Both the position numbers and the translations under genes were made by a program. A stretch of 23,143 nucleotides of DNA, from positions 1 through 23,143 of the forward strand of contig CAZSMC010000066.1 in NCBI GenBank assembly GCA_964607755.1, given 5' to 3'. A model generated the notes under the pieces. That model saw only the letters and a list, made by a program, of their open reading frames with translations. It ran no database searches and had not been told where the DNA came from. Positions 1 to 8,025 of this stretch are shown here, piece by piece (within the stretch, counting starts at the first letter, position 1; the number at the start of each line of letters is the position of its first letter). This stretch comes from CAZSMC01 sp964607755. GTDB lineage: Bacteria > Zhuqueibacterota > Zhuqueibacteria > Residuimicrobiales > Krinioviventaceae.

Positions 1-54
1 TTCACGTGTGGTTCTGTGAGAGCCCAAGGGGGAAGTTCCCTTGGGCTACTCGAC
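1..54 (+). mobile_element. Group II intron, 3' terminus (end of domain V and all of domain VI)
   Basis: The first bases match the 3' half of a group II domain V (CACGTGTGGTTC, 4-14 region), followed by a domain VI hairpin. Bases 21-30 (AGCCCAAGGG) pair perfectly with 38-47 (CCCTTGGGCT). Below that, G18-A19-G20 can pair with C49-T50-C51, leaving A48 bulged six bases before the end. This is the usual place of the branch-point adenosine. The terminal CGAC (51-54) fits the bacterial 3' consensus. The intron-encoded protein and domains I-IV would lie left of the window, so class and activity cannot be judged. The neighbouring coding frame continues directly after base 54. Confidence 0.85.
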
Positions 55-1123
55 TAAAACATTTGACAGTTATTATAAAAAATTGCTGCTGTACTACAAC
101 CGGTCACGCCGGCGTCTCGAGATCGACGATATTATTGGACTGCGCATTATTTGTTCTTTTTTAGGCGATATTGAAATTGTTAAAGACATTTTGAATGAGA
201 ATTTTAAAATCGTCGAAAGCGAATATATTGGCACTACATATTCATTCAAGGAATTCGGCTACCAATCGCTTCATGTTGTCGCGGAATTGCCGGTCGATAT
301 TCCGGATATTATTCTTTATACCGTGCCACATTTCGAAATCCAGGTAAGAACTAAACTGCAGGACGCGTGGGCAGAGGTGGAGCATGAAATCATTTACAAA
401 TCAGATGAATCGCCACTAAATGAACATCTGAAAAGAAAGCTGGCCTCGCTCAACGCAAATTTAACTCTGGCGGATATCATTTTTCAGGAAATCCGGGAAT
501 ATCAAAAAGCGCGCCAGTACCTGGATGCAAAACGCCGGGAAGATTTACAAGCAAAGATACAGTCAATAAAAGGCATTTCTATGCTGAACGATTTCAGCAT
601 AACAGCAAATGAAACGCAAGCCAGAGCAGCCGAAAAAATTCCGCAAAACGGTAATCTCAACAATCTGCTTTTCCAGGCTCTGGATGCTCACAGCAATCAA
701 CAATACGGGCATGCGTTAAAATTGTATGATAAAATCATTGAACAAAAACCCGAGCCGTATATCATGTCGATCGTTCATAATCACCGGGGAATGGTTTTTT
801 TTGCCCTGTCAAAGTATGAATCGGCGATGAATGATTTTAACCGGGCCATCCAGGCTAATCCAAAGAATGCCAGGGCATACTGCAACAGGGGATTGGTCTA
901 CAGGATGAATGAAAAATATGATAAAGCTGTGGAGGATTTTAATACGTCCATTTCAATCGATGCATTGTATGCGGATGGATATTTTAATCGTGCCCAGGTT
1001 TATTATGAACTCAAAGATTACATCCAGGCTCTGAACGACTGTAAAAAGGTTCTTGATTTAAAACCGGAATATCAAGCCGCCCAAAGATTTTTGCAGCTCG
1101 TCAAATCAAAAATATTTGGTTAA
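55..1123 (+). CDS. RelA/SpoT-type alarmone synthetase with C-terminal TPRs, 3' exon (partial, interrupted by group II intron)
   Basis: This is a (p)ppGpp synthetase of the RelA/SpoT nucleotidyltransferase family, which transfers pyrophosphate from ATP to GDP/GTP. The fold is clear: DDIIGLRII (about 125-151), GYQSLH (257-274) and EIQVRTKLQDAWAEVEHE (335-388) carry the conserved Asp, Tyr, Glu and His of the synthetase site. No HD hydrolase domain is visible in the part present. After a helical linker, about four TPR units (roughly 650-1110) end the protein. The frame can be read back to a TTG at 41, but that codon lies inside the intron hairpin. The true N-terminus, and the start of the ATP-binding basic loop just before KTFDSYYKK, must come from a 5' exon outside the window. 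If the intron does not splice, the gene is broken. Family assignment is firm; activity is not. Confidence 0.88.
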
Positions 1124-1193
1124 TATGCGAGGAAAAATGAATAAACTGTCATTACTGCGAAAAGAGTAAATACCAGAAAAGTTTGAGGCCAAG

Positions 1194-2438
1194 ATGAATG
1201 TCTATGCTGTCATTATTTTAACTGCGCTTTTAGTTGAATTTTTATTATCCCGCGTGGCCGATGTTTTAAACCTCAGGGAATTGAGCGGCAAACTGCCCAA
1301 AGAATTCGAAGGATTTTTCGATGCGGAAAAATATAAAAAATCGCAAGAATATACCCGGGTAAACACCCGGTTCAGTTATATAACAGAAACCTTTGATCTC
1401 ATTTTAATTCTTGTGTTCTGGTTTGCCGGAGGATTTGATTGGCTGGATCAACTGGTCCGGCAATACAATCTGCACATGATCTGGACCGGGCTTTTGTTTA
1501 TCGGCATTCTGGGATTGGTTCGAATGATCCTTTCTCTGCCGTTTAGTGTGTATTCCACATTTGTTATCGAAGAAAAATTTGGATTTAACAAAACTACGGT
1601 CAAGACGTTTATTCTTGACCGGGTGAAAGGCCTGCTTCTCGGCCTTGTTATTGGCGCCCCGCTACTGGCAGGGATTTTGGCTATTTTTCAATACCTTGGA
1701 GACGCGGCATGGTTAGTCGGTTGGGGCGTGGTGACTCTTTTTACTATACTTTTACAATACATCGCACCTCGCTGGATTATGCCGCTATTCAACAAATTCA
1801 CACCACTGGATGAAGGTGAGTTAAAGGATAGCATTCTGGAATATGCGGATTCAGTGAATTACTCTCTCGCCGGTGTCTATAAAATCGACGGGTCCAGGCG
1901 CTCGACAAAATCTAATGCCTTTTTCACCGGATTTGGTAAAAACAAACGCATCGCGCTTTTTGATACGCTGATTGAACAGCATACCATGCCGGAACTGGTG
2001 GCAGTGCTGGCTCATGAAATCGGTCACTATAAAAAGAAACATATTTTAACCGGAATAATTATCAGCATCCTGCACGCCGGGGTAATGTTTTTCCTGCTTT
2101 CTCTTTTTCTTACTCAGGAGGGGCTGTTTGATGCTTTTTACATGCAAGAGATGTCAATTTACGCCGGATTGCTGTTTTTCGGCTTGCTGTATTCGCCTGT
2201 TGAACTAATTTTGTCCCTGGCACTGAACAGCTTTTCAAGGCATAATGAATATCAGGCTGACCGTTTTGCAGTCGAAACTACAGAGACGCCCGAGGCGATG
2301 ATCGATGCGTTGAAAAAATTATCAGTGAACAATCTGTCAAACCTCAGGCCGCACAAATTTTATGTGTTCCTGCACTACTCTCATCCGCCGGTGTTGCAGC
2401 GGATAAAAGCTATTCGAAAGATAGCAAGCGCGAAATAA
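1194..2438 (+). CDS. Ste24-type CAAX prenyl protease homologue, M48 family integral membrane metallopeptidase
   Basis: This 414-residue membrane zinc protease is of the Ste24/HtpX superfamily. The N-terminal half has the M48 N-terminal (Ste24-like) pattern with several hydrophobic spans. The zinc site is HEIGH at residues 274-278, with the third ligand E352 in RHNEYQADRFA. The C-terminus keeps the family's SHPP motif before RIKAI. The length agrees with bacterial Ste24 homologues. The ATG is preceded by GAGG five bases upstream. It lies 70 bases after the alarmone synthetase gene and may share its transcript. It ends 9 bases from the convergent lipoprotein gene, with no hairpin terminator visible between. 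Bacterial members do not process prenylated CAAX proteins as far as known; a role in membrane-protein quality control is the likelier inference. Confidence 0.93.
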   Translation: MNVYAVIILTALLVEFLLSRVADVLNLRELSGKLPKEFEGFFDAEKYKKSQEYTRVNTRFSYITETFDLILILVFWFAGGFDWLDQLVRQYNLHMIWTGLLFIGILGLVRMILSLPFSVYSTFVIEEKFGFNKTTVKTFILDRVKGLLLGLVIGAPLLAGILAIFQYLGDAAWLVGWGVVTLFTILLQYIAPRWIMPLFNKFTPLDEGELKDSILEYADSVNYSLAGVYKIDGSRRSTKSNAFFTGFGKNKRIALFDTLIEQHTMPELVAVLAHEIGHYKKKHILTGIIISILHAGVMFFLLSLFLTQEGLFDAFYMQEMSIYAGLLFFGLLYSPVELILSLALNSFSRHNEYQADRFAVETTETPEAMIDALKKLSVNNLSNLRPHKFYVFLHYSHPPVLQRIKAIRKIASAK

Positions 2439-2447
2439 TGTTAATTC

Positions 2448-3956
2448 TCACGAACTGTAATATAACCACTTTCGTGTGGTCAGGATAGGAAACCGCGGCA
2501 CCAGCAGGCAGGTGGGATTGTTGTTATCAAAGGCAAAGGTGTAATAATTGTTCAGATCAATCTCCTGCAGCAATTGATTATCAACAATAATCTCATTGGC
2601 ATAAGCCTGGAACAAGTCCAGAATATAGGGATTCAAATATTTTTCTGTCACATAGGTGTAATTCGATGTAAAGTCCGCCTGTTTTCCGATCTCCTGCAGA
2701 TAAAACTCCCGGTGCAACTCGGCAACATAGGCATCTTTAAACATGAGTACATAATGATCAATCCAGTCAAGTTGATCATAACCCCGCTTGTACGCCTCGT
2801 CAGTGATTGCTTTGTCCCGTAAAAGATCAATCACTGCGTTTTTAAAATGAAAAGCGAGCTGACCGTCCAGGTGCTGGCAATCCAACTTGAGCGGATGCAA
2901 AGCCAGCTCGAGCAAGAATTTTTCCAGCGTCCACGGTGCGTCGTTGACGTGAAAGAGAACCTCATCCTTTTGTTTTTCAAAGTGATTGACAAGCTCGTCG
3001 AACTGAAGACAGTTTGATTTATACCGCCAGTATGGATTACCATTCCTTCGTTCATTGCGTTGAGAATCAGCATAAATATTCTTCAATGTGTCCAACACGG
3101 TTTGCAGTACAGTGGAATCAAAAGATACTGCATTTCTGTCGAGTAATTCATTTTTATACTTTGCAAAAAGCTGCACCGCATTTTGTCCCCTGAGCTTTTC
3201 CGCCAATATGCTTTCTGTGGCATGCTGCTGGATTTCATTTTTCTGTGCTCGTTGCTGAATGTCCAGAACCTTGACCACGATCCATGTCGTGTCTGTTTGT
3301 CGAATGGGTCCTAAAAGAGTACCCACTTTGACTGAATCCTGATACAATCTGTCTTTTAAAGCGCTATCATGTTCTGTGAGCCATTTCACCTTTCTGATTG
3401 ACAGCGAATCTGGATTGGCAATGCGTGAAGCTACGTGAGCAAAAGTCTTGTGTTGCTGGTAAAGAGCACGACCTACAGAATCTGCCAATTGCTGATCTGC
3501 AAGTGTGAGACAGGCTGTCTCATAAATCCGTTGTGCCACGCGAATAGATCGTTCAAGTTCAATGCTATCGATTTTAGCATGCACATAGAAATCTTCATGA
3601 AAAAGATGATAACGCATGGCTAATTGGCGCAGACTTTTGAGATAAACCTGAAAACGGGGAGAGCTTGTTAATAAATTGTCATTGCCTTCTTCCATGGCGC
3701 ATATTTTTTCAGCAATGAGTGAATTGATAATGATTTTTTTGTGGATGAAATGATTCTCTTTGCAATATTCAGGGCGACGGGCATAAAGCGCACGGCGGGC
3801 AAAATCCTCTGCGGTGATGATGCGCTTATTCCCGATAGCAGCAAGCCTGCTTTCTTTTTCATTGCTTTCGTGCGAGCCGCAGGCTAAGAAAAATATAAAA
3901 ATAACCCAAATTGATAGTTTTATGCTCTTCTGTAGAAAAGAAATCAGTTTTAGCAC
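2448..3956 (-). CDS. SurA/PpiC-like periplasmic lipoprotein (peptidyl-prolyl isomerase family, divergent)
   Basis: This 502-residue protein has a lipoprotein signal: a basic N-region, a hydrophobic stretch (residues 15-25) and a lipobox-like FFLAC with C26 as the probable lipidated cysteine. The following region (IGNKRIITAEDFARRAL) resembles the SurA-like N-terminal chaperone domain. A middle segment containing VKWLTEHDS and VGTLLGPIRQTDTTWIVVKV resembles a divergent parvulin core. The C-terminal half is helical and not recognisable. An outer-membrane protein chaperone or foldase role in the envelope is inferred from this pattern. The GTG start (complement of 3954-3956) is the only usable start after an in-frame TAA. 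Its ribosome site is weak (GAAAAG directly adjacent). The gene is divergent from nrdJ and convergent with the Ste24 gene. Confidence 0.8.
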   Translation of the reverse strand: MLKLISFLQKSIKLSIWVIFIFFLACGSHESNEKESRLAAIGNKRIITAEDFARRALYARRPEYCKENHFIHKKIIINSLIAEKICAMEEGNDNLLTSSPRFQVYLKSLRQLAMRYHLFHEDFYVHAKIDSIELERSIRVAQRIYETACLTLADQQLADSVGRALYQQHKTFAHVASRIANPDSLSIRKVKWLTEHDSALKDRLYQDSVKVGTLLGPIRQTDTTWIVVKVLDIQQRAQKNEIQQHATESILAEKLRGQNAVQLFAKYKNELLDRNAVSFDSTVLQTVLDTLKNIYADSQRNERRNGNPYWRYKSNCLQFDELVNHFEKQKDEVLFHVNDAPWTLEKFLLELALHPLKLDCQHLDGQLAFHFKNAVIDLLRDKAITDEAYKRGYDQLDWIDHYVLMFKDAYVAELHREFYLQEIGKQADFTSNYTYVTEKYLNPYILDLFQAYANEIIVDNQLLQEIDLNNYYTFAFDNNNPTCLLVPRFPILTTRKWLYYSS

Positions 3957-4225
3957 CTTTTCAATTAAATGTTTGGAAAATTATTTGTTAATGTACTACT
4001 TTTTTAACACATTTCATATTAATTTTCAATCCGGATTAATTTACAATGTTCAGGTTTCAATAACAATTCTAAAGAGCCTCCAAAGAATTTTAAATAATTG
4101 GGAAAGATTTATGAACATATCAATATTTATTTGGAATATACATGATGACAAAATCGTTCTAATTCGGGAAAAATCAATAAATTGACGTTAATTTATAAAA
4201 TAATACTATATATTGATATTTTTAC
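3957..4225. other. AT-rich intergenic region between divergent genes, no gene supported
   Basis: About 270 bases, strongly AT-rich. I see no RNA gene, repeat array or open frame with a convincing ribosome site. An ORF from the lipoprotein gene's opposite strand runs in up to 4185, but it looks like chance. The promoter of the minus-strand lipoprotein should lie here; I could not pick one with confidence. Confidence 0.5.
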
Positions 4226-4254
4226 TTGACAATGGAGGATGATTTCAATATATT
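4226..4254 (+). promoter_or_regulatory. Sigma70-type promoter for nrdJ
   Basis: A perfect -35 TTGACA (4226-4231) is followed by a 17-base spacer and the -10 TATATT (4249-4254). Transcription would start near 4261 and leave a leader of about 98 bases before the nrdJ ATG. The match to consensus is the best in the window. Confidence 0.7.
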
Positions 4255-4311
4255 GAGCCCATGGTGAGAGAGTTCGGGGAGTGGATTCTATCTGATTAGC
4301 TGGTAGCTCAA
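4253..4311 (+). promoter_or_regulatory. Inverted repeat and GC-richer leader segment upstream of nrdJ
   Basis: TTGAGC (4253-4258) and GCTCAA (4306-4311) are perfect 6-base inverted arms. They bracket a segment visibly richer in G than the AT-rich DNA around it. This could be a structured leader or a regulator site. The left arm overlaps the proposed -10, so with that promoter the hairpin would not be wholly transcribed. No cobalamin riboswitch box or NrdR-box pair could be recognised. Confidence 0.3.
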
Positions 4312-4358
4312 AAATAATTAACGTGAACATTTTTCCTTTTAATTACAAAGGGGACGTT

Positions 4359-7109
4359 ATGAAAGATTCGAATTCTGAATTTCAATTTGATGTATTTGAA
4401 GGTCAGTCTAATAAGGAAAAGAACGCTTCAAATAAAGAAAAAAATCAAAGACTAGAGCTCAGACGTTTTTTCACAAAGGCCGGTGTCCATCCCTATGATG
4501 AAATTGAATGGGAGTACCGGACAGCCAGCATAATAAATGATAAAGGCGAGGTGATATTCAAAGCAGAAAATGTCGAAACGCCCAAAAGCTGGTCCCAGCC
4601 GGCGATTAATATTGTCGCGTCGAAATATTTTCATACTGACAGGGATGCCGGTAAACATGAAACCAGTGTAAAAGAACTTGTAGATCGTGTAGTTTTTACG
4701 CTTAAAACCTGGGCTCTAAATGACAAATATTTCAACTCTCAGGAAGATGCCGATACGTTCGAAGCCGAGCTGACGCATTTGCTGGTCAATCAAAAAGCCG
4801 CTTTTAACAGCCCGGTATGGTTTAATATGGGCTGCGAAGAGAAACCGCAATGCTCTGCCTGTTTCATAAATTCTGTAGATGACACCATGGAATCTATACT
4901 CGATCTCGCCAAAACAGAGGGCATGCTTTTCAAGTGGGGATCGGGTACAGGCACGAATATTTCCAGTTTGCGCTCTTCAAAAGAAAAGACTTCTCGCGGT
5001 GGACTCGCTTCCGGTCCGGTGTCATTTATGAAAGGATATGACGCTTTTGCCGGGGTGATAAAATCCGGCGGTAAAACTCGTCGCGCCGCAAAGATGGTGA
5101 TCTTAAATGCGGATCATCCGGATATCAAACAATTCATTGACAGCAAAGTCAATGAAGAACGCAAAGCCTGGGCGCTTATCGATGCAGGATATGACGGGTC
5201 ATTTGGCGGAGAAGCTTATAATTCCGTCTTTTTCCAAAATTCAAACAACAGCGTTCGGGCGTCTGACGATTTTATGAAAGCTGTAGAAGAGGACAGAGAG
5301 TGGTGCACCCGGGCGATTACCACCGGCGAGGTGATCGAGCGCTACCGGGCCCGGGATTTGATGGATTTAATCTGCGAGGCAGCGCATGTCTGCGGTGATC
5401 CGGGTATGCAGTTCGATACCACGATTAATGACTGGCATACCTGTCCAAACTCGGCGCCCATCAATGCGTCGAATCCGTGCAGTGAGTATATGTTTGTTGA
5501 CAATTCGGCGTGCAACCTGGCATCGCTTAATCTGATGAAATTCATCGACGAGGACGGACATTTTAATGTGGAAGCCTACCGTCACGCTGTTCATATTCTC
5601 ATCACTGCCCAGGAGCTTATTGTCGATAACGCCGGTTACCCCTCTGATGCGATTGCTGGTAACAGCAATCGGTACCGGCCCCTGGGACTCGGTTACGCTA
5701 ACCTTGGCGCGTTGCTGATGTATTACGGCCTCCCGTATGACAGTCCGCAAGGGCGGGCCATGGCAGCGGTACTGACTTCGATTATGACCGGCCAGGCTTA
5801 TCTGTCGTCGTCTATTTTGGCAAGCGCAGTGGGGCCGTTCCCAGAATTTGAAAAAAATCGAGATCCCATGATCAATGTCATGGAAAAACATCGAAAAGCA
5901 GTCGACGATATTGAGGAAGAACACTTGCCCGATTATCTTCACAACATCGCCAAAGAAATTTGGAGCGATGTCGTCGAGTTTGGCACGCGATACGGATTTC
6001 GAAATGCCCAGGTTACTGTGCTCGCGCCTACCGGCACAATTGGTTTTATGATGGATTGTGACACCACCGGCATCGAACCGGAACTGGCGCTGGTTAAAAC
6101 AAAGAGTATGGTTGGGGGGGGGCAGATGAAACTGGTGAACAGAACGGTCGCTCCGGCGCTTCAGCGACTCGGATACAGCGATGATCAAATCGACGATATT
6201 ATGGAATACATCAACGAGAACGACACCATCGAAGGCGCGCCGCATTTGCAGGAAAAAGACCTGCCTGTTTTTGATTGCGCATTCAAACCTGTCAATGGTG
6301 AACGCTCGATCCAATACATGGGCCACGTTCGCATGATGGCAGCGGTGCAGTCGTTTCTGTCCGGCGCCATTTCCAAGACCGTGAACATGCCCAAACACGT
6401 GACAGCGCAGGACATCCAGGACACCTACATCCAGGCCTGGAAACTCGGACTCAAGGCCATCGCTATTTACCGGGACGGTTCCAAACGAACTCAGCCGCTT
6501 TCTCTGGGCGAAGAAGAATCCAAAGAAAGCGTGCCTCAAGGCAAGCGAGGCATCCGCCGGCGGTTGCCAGACGAGCGAAAAGCCATCACGCATAAATTTG
6601 CAATCGGCGGCCACGAGGGTTATTTAACGGTTGGAGAATACGAAGACGGCACGCCTGGTGAGATTTTCGTCACTATGGCCAAGGAAGGTTCTGTCGTATC
6701 CGGACTCATGGACTGTTTTGCCACGTCGATTTCCATTGGCCTGCAATCCGGTGTGCCGCTGGAAACGTATGTGAAAAAATTCAGTCACACCCGTTTTGAG
6801 CCTTACGGCTATACAAACAATCCGAAAATTCGCATGGCAAAGTCCATTGCAGATTATATTTTCCGCTGGTTGGGCGACCGGTACCTCGGCAAAGAAATCG
6901 AGCAAAACGGTGAAACCAAATCCCTGGACATGACCAACGTAGAAAAAGCAAACATTGCTCAACAGCTCAAAAATAAACGGCTTGAACGCAAGCAAACCTT
7001 TGAAGGCCAGGAAGACGCTCCGCCATGCCCCGATTGCGGCAGCATGATGGTTCGCAATGGCTCGTGCTACAAGTGTTTGACGTGCGGGAGTACGAGTGGG
7101 TGCTCGTAG
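4359..7109 (+). CDS. nrdJ: Vitamin B12-dependent (class II) ribonucleotide reductase
   Basis: Adenosylcobalamin-dependent ribonucleotide reductase reduces ribonucleotides to deoxyribonucleotides without oxygen dependence. From the ATG at 4359 the protein has 916 residues. This start has AAAGGGG five bases upstream; a GTG at 4323 is in frame but has no ribosome site. CSACFINS (165-172) carries an active-site cysteine. NPCSE (372-376) holds the thiyl-radical cysteine C374 and E376. APTGTIGF is the phosphate-binding turn. The C-terminal tail ends with CPDCG (C890, C893) and further cysteines, which fits the shuttle/zinc-ribbon tail of long NrdJ forms. No class I or III reductase is in the window. 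The gene stands alone between its promoter and a bidirectional terminator. A run of nine Gs at 6114-6122 encodes glycines in the conserved VGGG segment; the frame is intact. Confidence 0.96.
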   Translation: MKDSNSEFQFDVFEGQSNKEKNASNKEKNQRLELRRFFTKAGVHPYDEIEWEYRTASIINDKGEVIFKAENVETPKSWSQPAINIVASKYFHTDRDAGKHETSVKELVDRVVFTLKTWALNDKYFNSQEDADTFEAELTHLLVNQKAAFNSPVWFNMGCEEKPQCSACFINSVDDTMESILDLAKTEGMLFKWGSGTGTNISSLRSSKEKTSRGGLASGPVSFMKGYDAFAGVIKSGGKTRRAAKMVILNADHPDIKQFIDSKVNEERKAWALIDAGYDGSFGGEAYNSVFFQNSNNSVRASDDFMKAVEEDREWCTRAITTGEVIERYRARDLMDLICEAAHVCGDPGMQFDTTINDWHTCPNSAPINASNPCSEYMFVDNSACNLASLNLMKFIDEDGHFNVEAYRHAVHILITAQELIVDNAGYPSDAIAGNSNRYRPLGLGYANLGALLMYYGLPYDSPQGRAMAAVLTSIMTGQAYLSSSILASAVGPFPEFEKNRDPMINVMEKHRKAVDDIEEEHLPDYLHNIAKEIWSDVVEFGTRYGFRNAQVTVLAPTGTIGFMMDCDTTGIEPELALVKTKSMVGGGQMKLVNRTVAPALQRLGYSDDQIDDIMEYINENDTIEGAPHLQEKDLPVFDCAFKPVNGERSIQYMGHVRMMAAVQSFLSGAISKTVNMPKHVTAQDIQDTYIQAWKLGLKAIAIYRDGSKRTQPLSLGEEESKESVPQGKRGIRRRLPDERKAITHKFAIGGHEGYLTVGEYEDGTPGEIFVTMAKEGSVVSGLMDCFATSISIGLQSGVPLETYVKKFSHTRFEPYGYTNNPKIRMAKSIADYIFRWLGDRYLGKEIEQNGETKSLDMTNVEKANIAQQLKNKRLERKQTFEGQEDAPPCPDCGSMMVRNGSCYKCLTCGSTSGCS

Positions 7110-7147
7110 AATATAAACCCTGACCGGTGACGCACCGCATTCATCAA

Positions 7148-7185
7148 AAAAGGCGCTATGAATAATCCAACTCATAGCGCCTTTT
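7148..7185. terminator. Bidirectional rho-independent terminator
   Basis: AAAAGGCGCTATGA (7148-7161) and its perfect complement (7172-7185) form a 14-bp stem with a 10-base loop. There are A-runs on the left and T-runs on the right, so it can stop both nrdJ and the convergent STAS gene. Confidence 0.9.
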
Positions 7186-7215
7186 ATCGTTTGCCAGTAT
7201 CTTGATTCACAAATT

Positions 7216-7557
7216 TTATTCCTTTTTCATTATTGAGACAGCTTCTTCTTGCGTTTTGAAACTTTGTATTACGTTACTCAGCTGAGCGATTTCGATTAAC
7301 GATTGCACTCTTTTTTGCAAACCACACACAGCAAAAACACCTTCATTATCCCGAGCTTGACGAAAACCCAGTAAAATAGCACCAAGACCGGAACTGTCAG
7401 CATATTGTACATCCGAGAGGTCAAGAAGTACTTTTTTGCCGTTATCGATCAGCACCAAAAGCTGAGCCTTGAGATCCGGAGCGATATGCGAGTCCAGTCT
7501 TTCTTCTTTTAATTTAATTATTTTTACCCCATCAACTTCTTCAAGAAAAAAATTCAT
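7216..7557 (-). CDS. STAS-domain anti-sigma factor antagonist (SpoIIAA/RsbV family)
   Basis: This 113-residue single-domain STAS protein spans nearly the whole family length. LLDLSDVQYADSSGLGAIL (residues 44-62) contains the DSSG site; S55/S56 correspond to the serine that a cognate anti-sigma kinase phosphorylates in SpoIIAA/RsbV. Such proteins sequester the anti-sigma factor when unphosphorylated. The ATG at 7557 is preferred: GGAGG sits nine bases upstream on the minus strand. A TTG seven codons further up overlaps that ribosome site. No kinase (RsbW/SpoIIAB), phosphatase or sigma factor gene is adjacent, so the partner is encoded elsewhere. It is read in the same direction as the acidic protein gene but 153 bases away. 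Confidence 0.93.
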   Translation of the reverse strand: MNFFLEEVDGVKIIKLKEERLDSHIAPDLKAQLLVLIDNGKKVLLDLSDVQYADSSGLGAILLGFRQARDNEGVFAVCGLQKRVQSLIEIAQLSNVIQSFKTQEEAVSIMKKE

Positions 7558-7642
7558 TAATCCTTGCCTCCAGGTCAACTACCAGATTAGCATCAGCGAA
7601 AAGCGGCTTTTATGTCATAAAGTAATAATTGTCGGGGTATCA

Positions 7643-7659
7643 TGCAAGATATGCTTGCA
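7643..7659. repeat. Short inverted repeat TGCAAG-5-CTTGCA
   Basis: Perfect 6-base arms (7643-7648 and 7654-7659) lie between the two minus-strand genes. On the minus strand the T-run precedes the stem instead of following it, so this is not a standard terminator for the upstream gene. It resembles the arms of the repeat at 8701-8732. Confidence 0.35.
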
Positions 7660-7710
7660 AAAAACTCTTTCATCATGAGTCCATTTAATTGAAAAATTGC
7701 TGCAATTCAA

Positions 7711-7998
7711 TCATTCCCATTCATCATCGCCTTCCCATGAAGGCGTACCGTCTAACCAGTCTTCTTCGAAATCTTCCCATTCTTCTTCTTCATCTTCAAG
7801 GAGCTCGATCGCGTCTACGTTTTCATCATCCCAGTATTCATCATCCCAATCTTCCTCTTCCTCGTCTTCGTCGATGCTCTCTTCTTCTTCCAAATCTTCT
7901 TCGAGATCATCAATGTCGGGATCGTCTCGAAAATCTTCACTTTCCGGTTTTTCATCAAGGGGAGAATGACCGTTATTTAGAGAAAAATCACCCTTCAT
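7711..7998 (-). CDS. Very acidic low-complexity protein, function unknown
   Basis: This is a 95-residue protein in which 51 residues are Asp or Glu and only three are Lys or Arg, with six Trp scattered through the acidic runs (for example EEEWEDFEEDW). There is no signal peptide or membrane span. It is probably disordered and cytoplasmic. The ribosome site is excellent: on the minus strand, AAAGGAGAG precedes the ATG at 7998. A TATAAT -10 box lies about 28 bases upstream of the start. These signals make the gene credible despite its composition. The opposite-strand serine-rich frame is its shadow. I do not recognise the family; a cation-, nucleic-acid-mimic or protein-binding role would be speculation. 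Confidence 0.75.
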   Translation of the reverse strand: MKGDFSLNNGHSPLDEKPESEDFRDDPDIDDLEEDLEEEESIDEDEEEEDWDDEYWDDENVDAIELLEDEEEEWEDFEEDWLDGTPSWEGDDEWE

Positions 7999-8025
7999 AA
8001 TATTCTCTCCTTTGTTTTTTTTGAA

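Noticed and set aside
41..54. TTG at 41 as the start codon of the alarmone synthetase
   Set aside because: It lies in the right arm of the group II intron domain VI hairpin. The protein homology also begins inside the catalytic domain, so the true start is upstream.
3814..4185. 123-residue plus-strand ORF across the start of the lipoprotein gene
   Set aside because: The first half is antisense to a real signal peptide region. The rest is AT-rich with no ribosome site and no recognisable domain.
4253..4358. Cobalamin riboswitch before B12-dependent nrdJ
   Set aside because: Expected from function, but the conserved B12-box type sequence is not seen and the leader is too short for the usual aptamer.
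5367..6614. 415-residue minus-strand ORF inside nrdJ
   Set aside because: It is a long shadow frame of a well-conserved gene, with no ribosome site and protein content rich in His, Arg and Cys typical of antisense reading.
7697..7969. Serine-rich plus-strand ORF opposite the acidic protein
   Set aside because: It is the antisense of GAA/GAT-rich codons read as Ser runs. The minus-strand frame has the good ribosome site and the -10 box.
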